Of a stretch of DNA of 59,827 nucleotides, positions 17,198 through 25,594 are shown piece by piece. The DNA lies in NCBI GenBank assembly GCA_016872715.1, contig VGZD01000007.1, positions 1 through 59,827 on the forward strand, given 5' to 3'. The translations under genes were made by a program, and so were the position numbers. The stretch comes from Planctomycetota bacterium (lineage in GTDB: Bacteria; Planctomycetota; UBA1135; GCA-002686595). Position 1 is the stretch's first letter. Each line of letters starts with the position of its first letter. The notes under the pieces are model-generated. The model did not search any database, was not told the DNA's origin, and was given only the letters and a program-made list of their open reading frames with translations.

Positions 17198-18778
17198 ATG
17201 GCCGCCGCGCGCTCCGCCCACGCCGAAGTGCCCCGCTCGCGCCTCGATGGGGCGCTGCTCGCGATCCTCGTCGCCTCGCTCGTGCTGCTCGCGCTCAAGT
17301 GCGCGTGGGCCTGCGACGACGCCTACATCACGTTTCGCGTGGTCGACAACCTCGTCGAGGGCCACGGACCACGCTGGAACGTCGCCGAGCGCGTGCAGGC
17401 CTACACCAATCCGCTGTGGATGGCGCTGGTGAGCCTGCCCTACGTGCTGACGCGCGAACCCTACTTCACGTCGATCGCGCTCTCGCTCGCGCTCACCGCC
17501 GCCACCGCCCTGCTGCTCGCGCTGCGCGCCGCGCGCGACGTCGCGGGTGCGGCGCTCGCGCTGTGCGTGCTCGCCGGATCGAAGGCCTTCATCGACTTCT
17601 CGACCTCGGGGCTCGAGAACCCGCTGCTGCACTTCGCGCTGCTCGGCGCCCTCGCGACCGCCTGCTCGCAAGCTCCCGACCCTCGCCGCTCGCTCAAGCT
17701 CGCGCTGTGGAGCTCGGCGGTGGCGCTCACACGACTCGACGCGCTCGCGCTGCTCGCGCCCGTGCTCGGCTCGCACCTCTGGCAGGAGCGTTCGCGGCGC
17801 GCGCTCGCGGGCTTCGCGCTCGGCTTCCTGCCGCTCGTCGCGTGGGAGGCGTTCGCGCTCTTCTACTACGGCTCGCTGATCCCCAACTCCGCGATCTCGA
17901 AGCTCTCGAGCGGCATTCCTGCGTCGGAGCTCTCCGCGCAGGGGCTCGCGTACTTCGCCGATTCGCTCTCGCTCGATCCGCTGACCTTGTGCGCCATCGC
18001 CGCCGCGCTCGCGGTCGCGGTGTGGAAGCGCGAGCTCGCGCCGCTCGCCGTCGCGCTCGGAATCCTGCTGCACCTCGCCTACGTCGCGCGCGTCGGCGGG
18101 GACTTCATGAGCGGCCGCTTCCTCACCGCGCCGCTGCTCGCCGCGGCGTGGGTGCTCGCCACCGCCCGGCTCGACGTGCGCATCGCCGGATCGCTCGCGC
18201 TGGCGGCCCTCGCGCTCGTCTCGCTCTCGCCGCGCTCGCCGCTGCGCGCCAAGATCGACTACGCGCAGGGGCGCCGCAGTCCCGAGTTCATCGCTCCCAC
18301 CGGCATCGCCGACGAACGCGGCTACTGGCACTCCGTCGCGGGGCTGTTCGGTTCCAATCGCACGCTCGAAGGCAAGCTGCACGTCACCAAGGGCCACCCG
18401 CTGGCGAAGTCGCTGCGCGAGAACGGACCGCAGGTCTCGCTCGCGGAAGGCATCGGCTACCTCGGCTACTGGAGCGGTCCGGAGATCTTCCTCGTCGACC
18501 CCATGGGACTTTCCGACGCGCTGCTCGCGCGCCTGCCGATCTACGTCGACGGCGCGTTCGTCGAGCCTCGGAAAAACGCCGCCAACGCGTCGCGCGGCTG
18601 GCGCGTGGGTCACTACTACCGCCAGCTCCCCGCCGGGTATCTGGAGTCGCTGTCCGACTCCGCGCGCAAGCTCGACGATCCCGCGCTGCAAGCCCTGCGC
18701 GAACAGCTCGACCTCGTCACGCGCGCGCCGCTCTTCGCTCCCGGCCGGATCGCGGCCATCGCGCGCTCAGCCTTCTGA
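17198..18778 (+). CDS. Multi-pass membrane protein resembling GT-C glycosyltransferases
   Basis: A 526-residue protein with around ten hydrophobic helices in the first 350 residues and a hydrophilic C-terminal domain. After the first helix comes 'CDDAYITFRVVDNLVEGHG' (Asp40-Asp41) and 'ERVQAYTNPLWM'. An acidic pair in the first external loop is the usual catalytic mark of GT-C glycosyltransferases that use lipid-linked sugars. 'VGGDFMSGRFLTAPLLAA' is a second loop motif common to this group. It probably adds a sugar to an envelope glycan or protein, but donor and acceptor are unknown. It begins 2 nt after the histidine phosphatase gene. Confidence 0.65.
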   Translation: MAAARSAHAEVPRSRLDGALLAILVASLVLLALKCAWACDDAYITFRVVDNLVEGHGPRWNVAERVQAYTNPLWMALVSLPYVLTREPYFTSIALSLALTAATALLLALRAARDVAGAALALCVLAGSKAFIDFSTSGLENPLLHFALLGALATACSQAPDPRRSLKLALWSSAVALTRLDALALLAPVLGSHLWQERSRRALAGFALGFLPLVAWEAFALFYYGSLIPNSAISKLSSGIPASELSAQGLAYFADSLSLDPLTLCAIAAALAVAVWKRELAPLAVALGILLHLAYVARVGGDFMSGRFLTAPLLAAAWVLATARLDVRIAGSLALAALALVSLSPRSPLRAKIDYAQGRRSPEFIAPTGIADERGYWHSVAGLFGSNRTLEGKLHVTKGHPLAKSLRENGPQVSLAEGIGYLGYWSGPEIFLVDPMGLSDALLARLPIYVDGAFVEPRKNAANASRGWRVGHYYRQLPAGYLESLSDSARKLDDPALQALREQLDLVTRAPLFAPGRIAAIARSAF

Positions 18779-18785
18779 GCACGCC

Positions 18786-20270
18786 TCACTCGCGCGCGCG
18801 ATCCCAGTCGTTGGGATGAAATCGCCGACGCAGCGCCTCGACCTCGGCGTCCCAACTCGCGAAGCCCTCGCGTGCGAGCGCGGCCACGGCACCATCGAAG
18901 GCGACCGGAGCGAAGCGCGCTGGAGCGTTCGCCGAGGCACGGCGCGAGAGGACGATGCGCGGCGAGGGGGCGGTGGGCGCAGGGCCGCCGTACCACGAGC
19001 GCACGAGGAGCTCGCTCGACGCGGTCCACGGCTCGCTCTGCTCGAACGCGAAGTCCTCGCCGCTCGCCAGCCAACCTTCGAACAGCGCGCAATGGGCGAA
19101 CGCGAGGCGGCGCGCTCGCGCGGTGGCGTCGGAGAGCATCGCGGCGAGCGACACACCCTGCATGTCGGGCGGCACGCTCGCGCCGCACAAGGACAGCACC
19201 GTCGGCGCCACGTCGACGAGGCTTGCGACCGACGTGCGCGTGGCACCCGGGTCGAAGCGTCGCCCCGCGGCGGGGCGGATCACGAGCGGCACGCAGAGTT
19301 CCGCGGGATCGAGCGTGCCGCTGTCTCCGATCAGGGCGGACTCGCCGAAGGAGATGCCGCGCGTGCCGCACACCACCACGGTGGTGTCGCCGAGCAGCCC
19401 GCGACGTCGCAGGGAGTCGATGCACACGCCGATCGCCGCGTCGATGCGCGCGATCGTGCCATCGTAGCTCGCCTCGTACTCGCCGAGCGTGCGGGCGCCG
19501 CCGCCGGCGCGCGCGCGCGGCAGCGCGTGGAACACGTGGTCGCCGTCCCCCACCGCGGGCACGGCTTCGAGGCCCGGCCGGGGCGCGAAACGCTGCTCCC
19601 ACGGCGCGGCGGGATCGAAGCCGAAGCCCTCGAGTCCACCGAAGTGCAGGAACGCGAACCAGCGCTCGTCCCGCGCTCGGCCCAGAATCCAACTCGAGAA
19701 GCGTTCCGCGAGTTCCTCCGGCGCGGGACGGCGCAGCGTGCCATCGTCGCTGCGCGCCACGCCCTGAAACTCCTCGAAGCCGCGCGCGAGGCCGAGTGCG
19801 GGACCGAGCTGCGGGTGGTCGACGAACGCGGCCGTCGCGTGCCCTCGCGCGAGCAACTCCTGCGCGAGGTGCGGTGCCTCGCGCGGCAGGTTCCAGTACG
19901 TGAGCGTCGTGCCCTTCACGTCGGGGGGCAAGACGCGCTGCGCGATGCGCGCGTCGCAGCCCGAGAGCAGTGCGGCGTTCGACGGCAGGATCGCGCTCGC
20001 CGAGCTCCAAGCGTTCGAGAAGCGCACGCCCTCGCCGGCGAGCGCATCGATCACCGGCGTCGTCGCACGGTCGTAGCCATAGCACGTGACATGGTCCGCG
20101 CGCAGGCTGTCGATGGCGACGAGCAACACGCCGCCTCGAACGGACTCACCCGCGGGCTGTGGCGCGCAGGCGCACAGGGCTGCGGACACTGCCCACAAGA
20201 GTGCCCCAAAGATCGCCGTGCAGAGCGAGGCTGGCATCGCGACGGCGGGCGGGCGCATGCGCTCCAGCAT
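18786..20270 (-). CDS. Degenerate sulfatase/alkaline-phosphatase-fold lipoprotein
   Basis: A 494-residue protein with a lipoprotein-like signal ('SAALCAC', Cys35 as the likely lipidated residue). The fold is recognisable from 'VAIDSLRADHVTCYGY' (Asp54 kept), 'LPSNAALLSG' and the C-terminal 'VDVAPTVLSLCG'. The catalytic position normally Cys (or Thr) is Ile94, the following Arg/His position is Asn98, and the metal-binding Asp-His of 'SDHG' is Thr303-Arg304. Sulfatase or phosphatase activity is therefore unlikely. The ATG at 20270 is used; 20258 is an alternative. It starts 20 nt after the sirtuin gene and may be the last gene of the Bat transcript. Confidence 0.78.
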   Translation of the reverse strand: MLERMRPPAVAMPASLCTAIFGALLWAVSAALCACAPQPAGESVRGGVLLVAIDSLRADHVTCYGYDRATTPVIDALAGEGVRFSNAWSSASAILPSNAALLSGCDARIAQRVLPPDVKGTTLTYWNLPREAPHLAQELLARGHATAAFVDHPQLGPALGLARGFEEFQGVARSDDGTLRRPAPEELAERFSSWILGRARDERWFAFLHFGGLEGFGFDPAAPWEQRFAPRPGLEAVPAVGDGDHVFHALPRARAGGGARTLGEYEASYDGTIARIDAAIGVCIDSLRRRGLLGDTTVVVCGTRGISFGESALIGDSGTLDPAELCVPLVIRPAAGRRFDPGATRTSVASLVDVAPTVLSLCGASVPPDMQGVSLAAMLSDATARARRLAFAHCALFEGWLASGEDFAFEQSEPWTASSELLVRSWYGGPAPTAPSPRIVLSRRASANAPARFAPVAFDGAVAALAREGFASWDAEVEALRRRFHPNDWDRARE

Positions 20271-20290
20271 CCGGCAAGCGACCGCGCGGC

Positions 20291-20998
20291 TCAAGGGAGC
20301 GCCGCCGCGAGCTCTCGGCACAGCTCCGGGACGGCCTCGCAGGCGCGCCCCGGTCGAAACGCGTCGACATGCCGCAAGTTCGCGGGCTCGTCGAGGCTCT
20401 GGACGATGGTGCGCGCGCCGACGGAGCGCGCGATCTCGATCAAGCCGGCGGCCGGATACACCAGTCCGCTCGTCCCGATCGCGACGAAGTGCGTGCAGTT
20501 GTGCGCCCACTGCGCGAGTTCCTCCGAGCGCGGCACGAGCTCGCCGAACCAGACGATGTCGGGGCGCAGGCGCGGTGCGCCGCAGGCCGCGCAGGGAACG
20601 AACGTGTCCGGATCGAGTCGCTCCAGATCTCGCACTCGCGTCGAGCATCGCTCGCAGCGCAGCCACTCGAGCTCGCCGTGCATGTGCACCGCTTGCGAGC
20701 CCGCGCGCTCGTGCAGGTTGTCGACGTTCTGGGTGACGAGCCGGAACTCGACGCCACGGCGCGCGCACGCCTGCTCGAGTTCCGCCAGCGCGCGGTGGGC
20801 CGCGTTGGGTTCGACGCCGCCGAGCGCCGCGCGCCGCAGCTGGTAGAAGCGCCACACCAGCCGCGGATTGCTGCGCCAGCCGTGCGGGCTCGCGACCTCC
20901 TCGATCGCGTGGCCCTCCCACAGGCCGTCGACGCCCCGAAACGTCGCCAGCCCTGAGTCCGCCGACACTCCGGCGCCGGTGAGCACGAGGATGCGCAT
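20291..20998 (-). CDS. cobB: Sir2-family NAD-dependent protein deacylase (CobB/SIRT5-like)
   Basis: A 235-residue sirtuin. It has the NAD loop 'GAGVSADSGLATFRG', 'TQNVDNLHERAG', the catalytic His in 'HMHGEL' near residue 107, zinc cysteines at about 115, 118, 136 and 139, and 'PDIVWFGE'. Tyr52 and Arg55 ('FYQLRR') match the Tyr-x-x-Arg pair that lets CobB and SIRT5 remove succinyl or malonyl groups, so desuccinylase activity is predicted. The start at 20998 begins at 'MRILVLTGAG'. It lies 10 nt after batE on the same strand, an unusual position for a sirtuin gene. Confidence 0.92.
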   Translation of the reverse strand: MRILVLTGAGVSADSGLATFRGVDGLWEGHAIEEVASPHGWRSNPRLVWRFYQLRRAALGGVEPNAAHRALAELEQACARRGVEFRLVTQNVDNLHERAGSQAVHMHGELEWLRCERCSTRVRDLERLDPDTFVPCAACGAPRLRPDIVWFGELVPRSEELAQWAHNCTHFVAIGTSGLVYPAAGLIEIARSVGARTIVQSLDEPANLRHVDAFRPGRACEAVPELCRELAAALP

Positions 20999-21008
20999 CG
21001 GCCGCTCG

Positions 21009-21791
21009 TCAGCGCCAAGGCGCGCGCAAGGCGATCGCGCCGCTGTCGGCGATCCAGCCCGTCGCACCCTCCGCGGTGCGGATGCGCCACCAACCAGTCA
21101 GGGCGTCGGTGCGCTCGACTTCGCTCGCGGGCGAGAGCCGCGCGACGAGGGCGGCATCCGCGCGCGGCTCGGAGAGCAAGGGCGCGCCCTCGGGTTGCAC
21201 GACGAACAGCGTGTCTCGCTGCGCATGCCGCAGTTGCCACGTCCACGGCACGGCCACGATCGCGAGCAGCGAGAGCACCACCCAGGCGCACGCTCGCGGC
21301 AGGGCCCCGCCGCGCAGCGCCTCCCAAGCGAGCACGAGCGCGAGCGTCGTCAGCAGTGCGAGCAACGCGCGCTCGCACTCCGGCAGGGTCCACGAAGACG
21401 CCAAGCGCCTCGCCGTCGCGGTGAGATCGCCGCGGTCGGCGGGCTCGAGGCCCGCCTCGCGCCGCACGAACTCGAGGTTGTGCCACAACGTCTCGTCGCG
21501 CGGCGCGAGGCGCAGCGCGGCGGTGTACCGCGCGGCGGCCTCGAGCGGTCGGCGCAGCCGAAAGGCCGCGTTGCCGAGGTTGCGCAGCGCCGCCACCGGA
21601 CCGATCGACGCGGCGGCACGCTCGTCGAGCTCCAGCCGCCACAGCTCGTGCGCGAGCTCGTGCGAACCGGCGCGGTAGGCCTCGAGCGCGCGCTCCGCGT
21701 TCGAGCCCGGCGCCACCTGAGACATGGCCGGCAGGCACCACGCGAGCACCAGCCACAGGGCCGCCGAAAATCGCCGCGCGATCGTGCTCAC
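21009..21791 (-). CDS. batE: BatE-like membrane protein with TPR repeats and an SH3-like domain
   Basis: A 260-residue protein with a signal-like N-terminus ending near 'AMSQ', TPR-like helices (about 35-115, with 'LRNLGNAAFRLRRPLEAAARYTAAL'), two central hydrophobic helices (about 140-185) and a C-terminal bacterial SH3-like stretch ending 'GWWRIRTAEGATGWIADSGAI'. This order is that of BatE proteins of aerotolerance (Bat) operons. TPR and SH3 parts probably bind other Bat proteins or wall material. The GTG start at 21791 overlaps the batD stop as GTGA. Confidence 0.78.
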   Translation of the reverse strand: MSTIARRFSAALWLVLAWCLPAMSQVAPGSNAERALEAYRAGSHELAHELWRLELDERAAASIGPVAALRNLGNAAFRLRRPLEAAARYTAALRLAPRDETLWHNLEFVRREAGLEPADRGDLTATARRLASSWTLPECERALLALLTTLALVLAWEALRGGALPRACAWVVLSLLAIVAVPWTWQLRHAQRDTLFVVQPEGAPLLSEPRADAALVARLSPASEVERTDALTGWWRIRTAEGATGWIADSGAIALRAPWR

Positions 21792-23521
21792 AGACCACCT
21801 CCGATCGCCGCATCCGCGGCCGCGAGAATGCGCGCTCGCGGCAGCGGCGTGCCGCTTCCGCCCCAGACCTCGCGCTCGAGCTCGGCCACGACGGCGTCGA
21901 GTTCCGCGCCCGCGCCTCCGACGCGCACGCCGACCCACGCTTCGGGCTTGCGATTGGTGCGCGCCGCGACGAAACGGTGCACGAGCGCGAGCTGCGCGCG
22001 CGCGACATCGGCGCGCAGGAGGCTCGCGGCGAGTTCCTTGCGGGCCCGTCGGCGTGCCCGCGCCGCGGGAGCGGCCGGATCGCCGTTGCGACGCACGACG
22101 GCGCGCAGCACGATCCACGCAGCGCCGACCAGAGCGCCCACACCCGCGACCAGCCCCGCTCCGAGCGGCTCGCCCGGCGCCGGGGCGCCCCTGCCCGCCT
22201 CGACATCGAGAATGTCCGAGCGAAAGCGCTCCTCCTCGTCCACGCATAAGCCGCTCGCGCCCTCGAGGGCGCGCACGCGCACGGAGAGCGGCTCGGTCGC
22301 CACGCTGTCGTAGCGACCGCTCGCGGGGTCGAACACCGACAGCGGCAGCGCGGGGATTTCCGTCACGGCGCTCGAAACGGGCGAGAGGTCGTAGGTCACG
22401 ACGCGCCGATCGAGCGAGCGCTCCTCGCTCTTGCCGTACACGCGGAATTCGCGAAAGGCGTCGAGCCGCGCCGGATCGGGCGCGGTGAAGAACTCGAGAT
22501 TGCCCGCGCCCGTCCACTCCACCTTGAACTTGATCGAGTCGCCCGCGTCGACGTCGCGCGGCGTCGCGTCCGCGCGCGCCACGATTTGGCCGATCGCGCC
22601 GGAGAAATCGAGCGGTCGGCCCTGCTCGGGCAGACCGATCACGTCGAGCGCCACTTCCGCCGCGCGCACGAAGTACGTCTCGCCCTTCTCGCGCCGCGTG
22701 CGGAAGAAATCCTGACTCTGCACGGTGCGGCCGAACTCGAAGTGCGCGGTCGGTAGCTCGATGCGCCCCTCGCGCGTGGGAGTGAACGAGCGCACGAGGC
22801 GCAACTGCAGGAATTCGCGGCCGCGCAGGCTGCGGTTGGAGAGCTGCTCGACCTCGACCATCTCGCGGTCGTTGACGACGATCTGGATGCGCGCGCGCGC
22901 AGGATCGGGCGGCGGCGTGGTGTTTTCGAGCAAGCCGGGCAGGCTCCCCCACCAAGCGAGCGACAGGTTCGCGAAGTCGGTCGTGCCTGTGATCGCGAGG
23001 TCGAAGCCGAACAGCACTTCGATCGTGAACGGCTGCCCCACGACGACCTTGGGCGTGCTCGTGCGCACCTCGAGGAAGCCGAGTTCCTCGCCCTTCAAGT
23101 CGCGCACGACGTTGAGCGAGAGCTCGTTGGTGCGGCGCGCGACGCCATCGACGAGCACGTCGAAGGCCGGTATCGCGTACAGGCCAACCTCCTGTGGACG
23201 CAGCGCGATGGTCCACGTGCGCGTGACGCTCTCTTGGCGGCGCGCGCCGAGGAACACGATCGAGCGCTGCTCGGAGGGCGGCTGCGCGGGGCCGATCCCC
23301 AGCCCCTTCACGGAGGGCAGCGTTCCGAGCTCGCTCGAGCGCGCGTTCTCGACCGTGACGACGAGCGCGACGCGATCCCCGAGCCGCACCACGCCGCTGG
23401 TCAAGTAGGAGCGCAGGTTCGCACCGCCGCTCGCGCCCTGCGCCGCGGCCTGCGCCGCGAGCGCGAACAGCGCGCACAGTGCCAACAGCGCGCAGTGCGC
23501 GCCACGGAGAATCGCGTTCAT
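21788..23521 (-). CDS. batD: BatD family protein (oxygen-tolerance family)
   Basis: A 577-residue protein with a signal peptide ending at 'AQAAAQG', a long series of beta-sandwich segments ('GDRVALVVTVENARS', 'VVVGQPFTIEVLFGF', 'VEWTGAGNLEFF'), one membrane helix near residue 455-475 ('LGAGLVAGVGALVGAAWIVL') and a cytoplasmic helical tail. This is the BatD architecture: a periplasmic domain with a single C-terminal anchor. It is thought to act with BatA/BatB in envelope maintenance, but its biochemistry is unknown. It starts 1 nt after the TPR gene's stop, inside the Bat operon. Confidence 0.85.
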   Translation of the reverse strand: MNAILRGAHCALLALCALFALAAQAAAQGASGGANLRSYLTSGVVRLGDRVALVVTVENARSSELGTLPSVKGLGIGPAQPPSEQRSIVFLGARRQESVTRTWTIALRPQEVGLYAIPAFDVLVDGVARRTNELSLNVVRDLKGEELGFLEVRTSTPKVVVGQPFTIEVLFGFDLAITGTTDFANLSLAWWGSLPGLLENTTPPPDPARARIQIVVNDREMVEVEQLSNRSLRGREFLQLRLVRSFTPTREGRIELPTAHFEFGRTVQSQDFFRTRREKGETYFVRAAEVALDVIGLPEQGRPLDFSGAIGQIVARADATPRDVDAGDSIKFKVEWTGAGNLEFFTAPDPARLDAFREFRVYGKSEERSLDRRVVTYDLSPVSSAVTEIPALPLSVFDPASGRYDSVATEPLSVRVRALEGASGLCVDEEERFRSDILDVEAGRGAPAPGEPLGAGLVAGVGALVGAAWIVLRAVVRRNGDPAAPAARARRRARKELAASLLRADVARAQLALVHRFVAARTNRKPEAWVGVRVGGAGAELDAVVAELEREVWGGSGTPLPRARILAAADAAIGGGL

Positions 23522-23522
23522 C

Positions 23523-24548
23523 TCACCAGTCCCTCTTCACCGGCTGTCGACGACGCTCGCGGAGCAGCGCCTCGACCTCCTTGGCCTTCTCGTCGATCTG
23601 CTGGAGCTGCTGCAAGAGCCGCTGCATCTCCTCGGGCGAGAGCGGCCGCTGTGCCTGCTCGCTCTGCGGCTCGGCGTCCTTGGAGGACTCGTCCTGCGAG
23701 TCCTGCTGCTGCGGTTGGGGTTGCTCTGGCTGCGGCTCCTGCTGCTCACTCGGATCCTGCTGCTGTGGAGCTTGCCCTTTCTCCTCGTCGTCCTCGGGCT
23801 GCTGTTGCGAGGGATCTTGCTGCCGTTGCTCGCCCTGCTCGCGATCTTGCTGGTCCTGTTCGTCGCGCTGGCGCTGGTCCTGCTGTTGCTGCTGCTCCTC
23901 GCGCTTTCGCTCGATCGAGTCGAGCTCCCGCAGACGGCGCACGCACAGCTCGAGATTCGCTCGCACGTCGTCGGCGAGTCGCTCGCAACGCAGCGCGGTC
24001 GCGAGCTCCCTGCGCGCGAACAGGTACGCCTCGCGAGCGACGTCGAGCGGGTCGGGAGCCTGCGCGCCCGAGGCGGACTGCGCTTGGGTCGCCGGATCGG
24101 GCTCGAGCGGCGGCAAGCCGAGCTGCTCGCGAATCTCCGGCACCTGCGCGCGCAGGCTCTCGGCCCCCTGCAGCAGGAACGTCGCCGCGTTGTAGGCCGC
24201 GGCGCGGCCGAGCTCGTTCGAGCCTGCGAGTCCCGTCGCTCGGTGAAGGTGCTCGACCGCCTCCGGAATCTCGCGCGCGCGACCGCGCGCGAGCCCGATC
24301 GCATACAACGCCTCAGCGCGCTCGAGCTCGCTCTGAGCATCGAAGTCGGGTTGGGCGAGCAACGCCGCGCAGAGCTCGCGCGCCGCGTCGTGTTCGCCGC
24401 GCTTGGAGAGCTGCGCGAGCTCGAGTCGTCCGGCCCGCAGCGTGCCCGCGTACGCGACGATCGGAGCGCTCCGCTCCGCCGGGACCGCCGGCTGGACACT
24501 CGGAGCGGGAGGCGCGAGTTGCGCTACGAGAACCAGCAACGGGAGCAT
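23523..24548 (-). CDS. TPR-type Bat operon protein with a Gln/Glu-rich low-complexity tail (BatC position)
   Basis: A 341-residue protein. A short hydrophobic N-terminus (signal peptide or anchor) is followed by helical TPR-like repeats (about 25-235) and a strongly biased tail of Gln, Glu, Asp and Pro (about 240-315). The C-terminal helix is 'LSPEEMQRLLQQLQQIDEKA'. Position and domain content match BatC, a TPR protein of Bat operons. The long polyampholyte tail is probably disordered and may bind MoxR/VWA partners; this is inference. The ATG at 24548 overlaps the batB stop by one base. Confidence 0.75.
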   Translation of the reverse strand: MLPLLVLVAQLAPPAPSVQPAVPAERSAPIVAYAGTLRAGRLELAQLSKRGEHDAARELCAALLAQPDFDAQSELERAEALYAIGLARGRAREIPEAVEHLHRATGLAGSNELGRAAAYNAATFLLQGAESLRAQVPEIREQLGLPPLEPDPATQAQSASGAQAPDPLDVAREAYLFARRELATALRCERLADDVRANLELCVRRLRELDSIERKREEQQQQQDQRQRDEQDQQDREQGEQRQQDPSQQQPEDDEEKGQAPQQQDPSEQQEPQPEQPQPQQQDSQDESSKDAEPQSEQAQRPLSPEEMQRLLQQLQQIDEKAKEVEALLRERRRQPVKRDW

Positions 24549-25594
24549 CACGCGCGACCTCCCGTGCGTAGCCTGCGTCGCTCGCGCAGCGTGCCCTCGA
24601 TCACCATGCACGCGAGCGCGAGCGCGCCGAACCACTGGTAGCGATCGTGCGGCACGTACTCGAGGCCGCCCTCGAGCTCGCGCCCTTCGAGGCGATTGAT
24701 GCGCTGCTCGTAGAGTTCCTCGAGCGGAACCGCGGACTGTCCCGCTGAGATGTACTCGCCACCCGCCGCGCGCGCGATCTCGCGCAGGCTCTCGTCGCGC
24801 AGGCTCGAGATGACCTCGCGCCCCTCCTCGTCGACGACGAAGCTCTCGCGGCCGTTGGCATCCACCTGCGGGATTTTCCCGCCCGACTCCGTGCCCATGC
24901 CGACCACGTACACTCCGATCCCGCGTTCCGCGGCGAGCTTGGCCGCTTCCAGCCCCTTGTCCTCGAGGTCTTCGCCGTCGGTGAGCAGCACGATCGCCTC
25001 GTGCGAGCCGCTGCGGCCGTCGAACAGCGCCAGCGCGTGATTCAGCGCGGCGCCGAGGTCCGTGCCGCCCTTGGTGTTTTCACTCGAGTCGACGCGCTCG
25101 AGCAGCGCGCGCAGAGTCGTGCGATCGTGCGTCAGCGGCGAGACGTCTCGCGACTCGCCCGCGAACGCGACCAGCGCGATCCGGTCCCCGTGCATGCGCG
25201 CGACGAGTCCGGCCACCTCGCGCTTGGCGCGCGTCAACCGATCGGGCCGCAGGTCGCGCACGAGCATGCTGCGCGAGGTGTCGATGCACACGACCAGATC
25301 GAGCCCGCGGCGCGCGACCGACTTCTCGGTGTAGCCGCGCACGGGACCGGCGACCGCGAGCGCGAGGAACAGCGCCGCGAGCGCGGCGAGCCCCACGCGC
25401 GCCGCCGCGATCGACTTCGAGAAGCCCGGCAAGAAGCGCTGCTTGTGCCGCGGCGCGACCAGCGTCTCGCGCTCGATGCGGCGGCGGTGCAGAGCGCGCG
25501 CGCCGAGCAGCGCCAACCCCAGCGCGACACCGAGCCACGCGAGCTGGCCCGGCCGCAGCAGGTCGAATCCGAGGAACGCCAGCGCCCCGATCAC
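24548..25594 (-). CDS. batB: VWA-domain membrane protein BatB
   Basis: A 348-residue protein with N-terminal membrane helices (about 18-34 and 65-84), a von Willebrand A domain with the MIDAS motif D-x-S-x-S at Asp105-Ser109 ('CIDTSRSM') and 'VLLTDGEDLED', and a C-terminal membrane helix. It is the second of two adjacent VWA proteins, as in Bat operons, where the A-domain binds metal and protein partners under control of the MoxR ATPase. Start is a GTG at 25594 that overlaps the batA stop (GTGA); the longer open frame upstream is out of family. Confidence 0.88.
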   Translation of the reverse strand: MIGALAFLGFDLLRPGQLAWLGVALGLALLGARALHRRRIERETLVAPRHKQRFLPGFSKSIAAARVGLAALAALFLALAVAGPVRGYTEKSVARRGLDLVVCIDTSRSMLVRDLRPDRLTRAKREVAGLVARMHGDRIALVAFAGESRDVSPLTHDRTTLRALLERVDSSENTKGGTDLGAALNHALALFDGRSGSHEAIVLLTDGEDLEDKGLEAAKLAAERGIGVYVVGMGTESGGKIPQVDANGRESFVVDEEGREVISSLRDESLREIARAAGGEYISAGQSAVPLEELYEQRINRLEGRELEGGLEYVPHDRYQWFGALALACMVIEGTLRERRRLRTGGRA

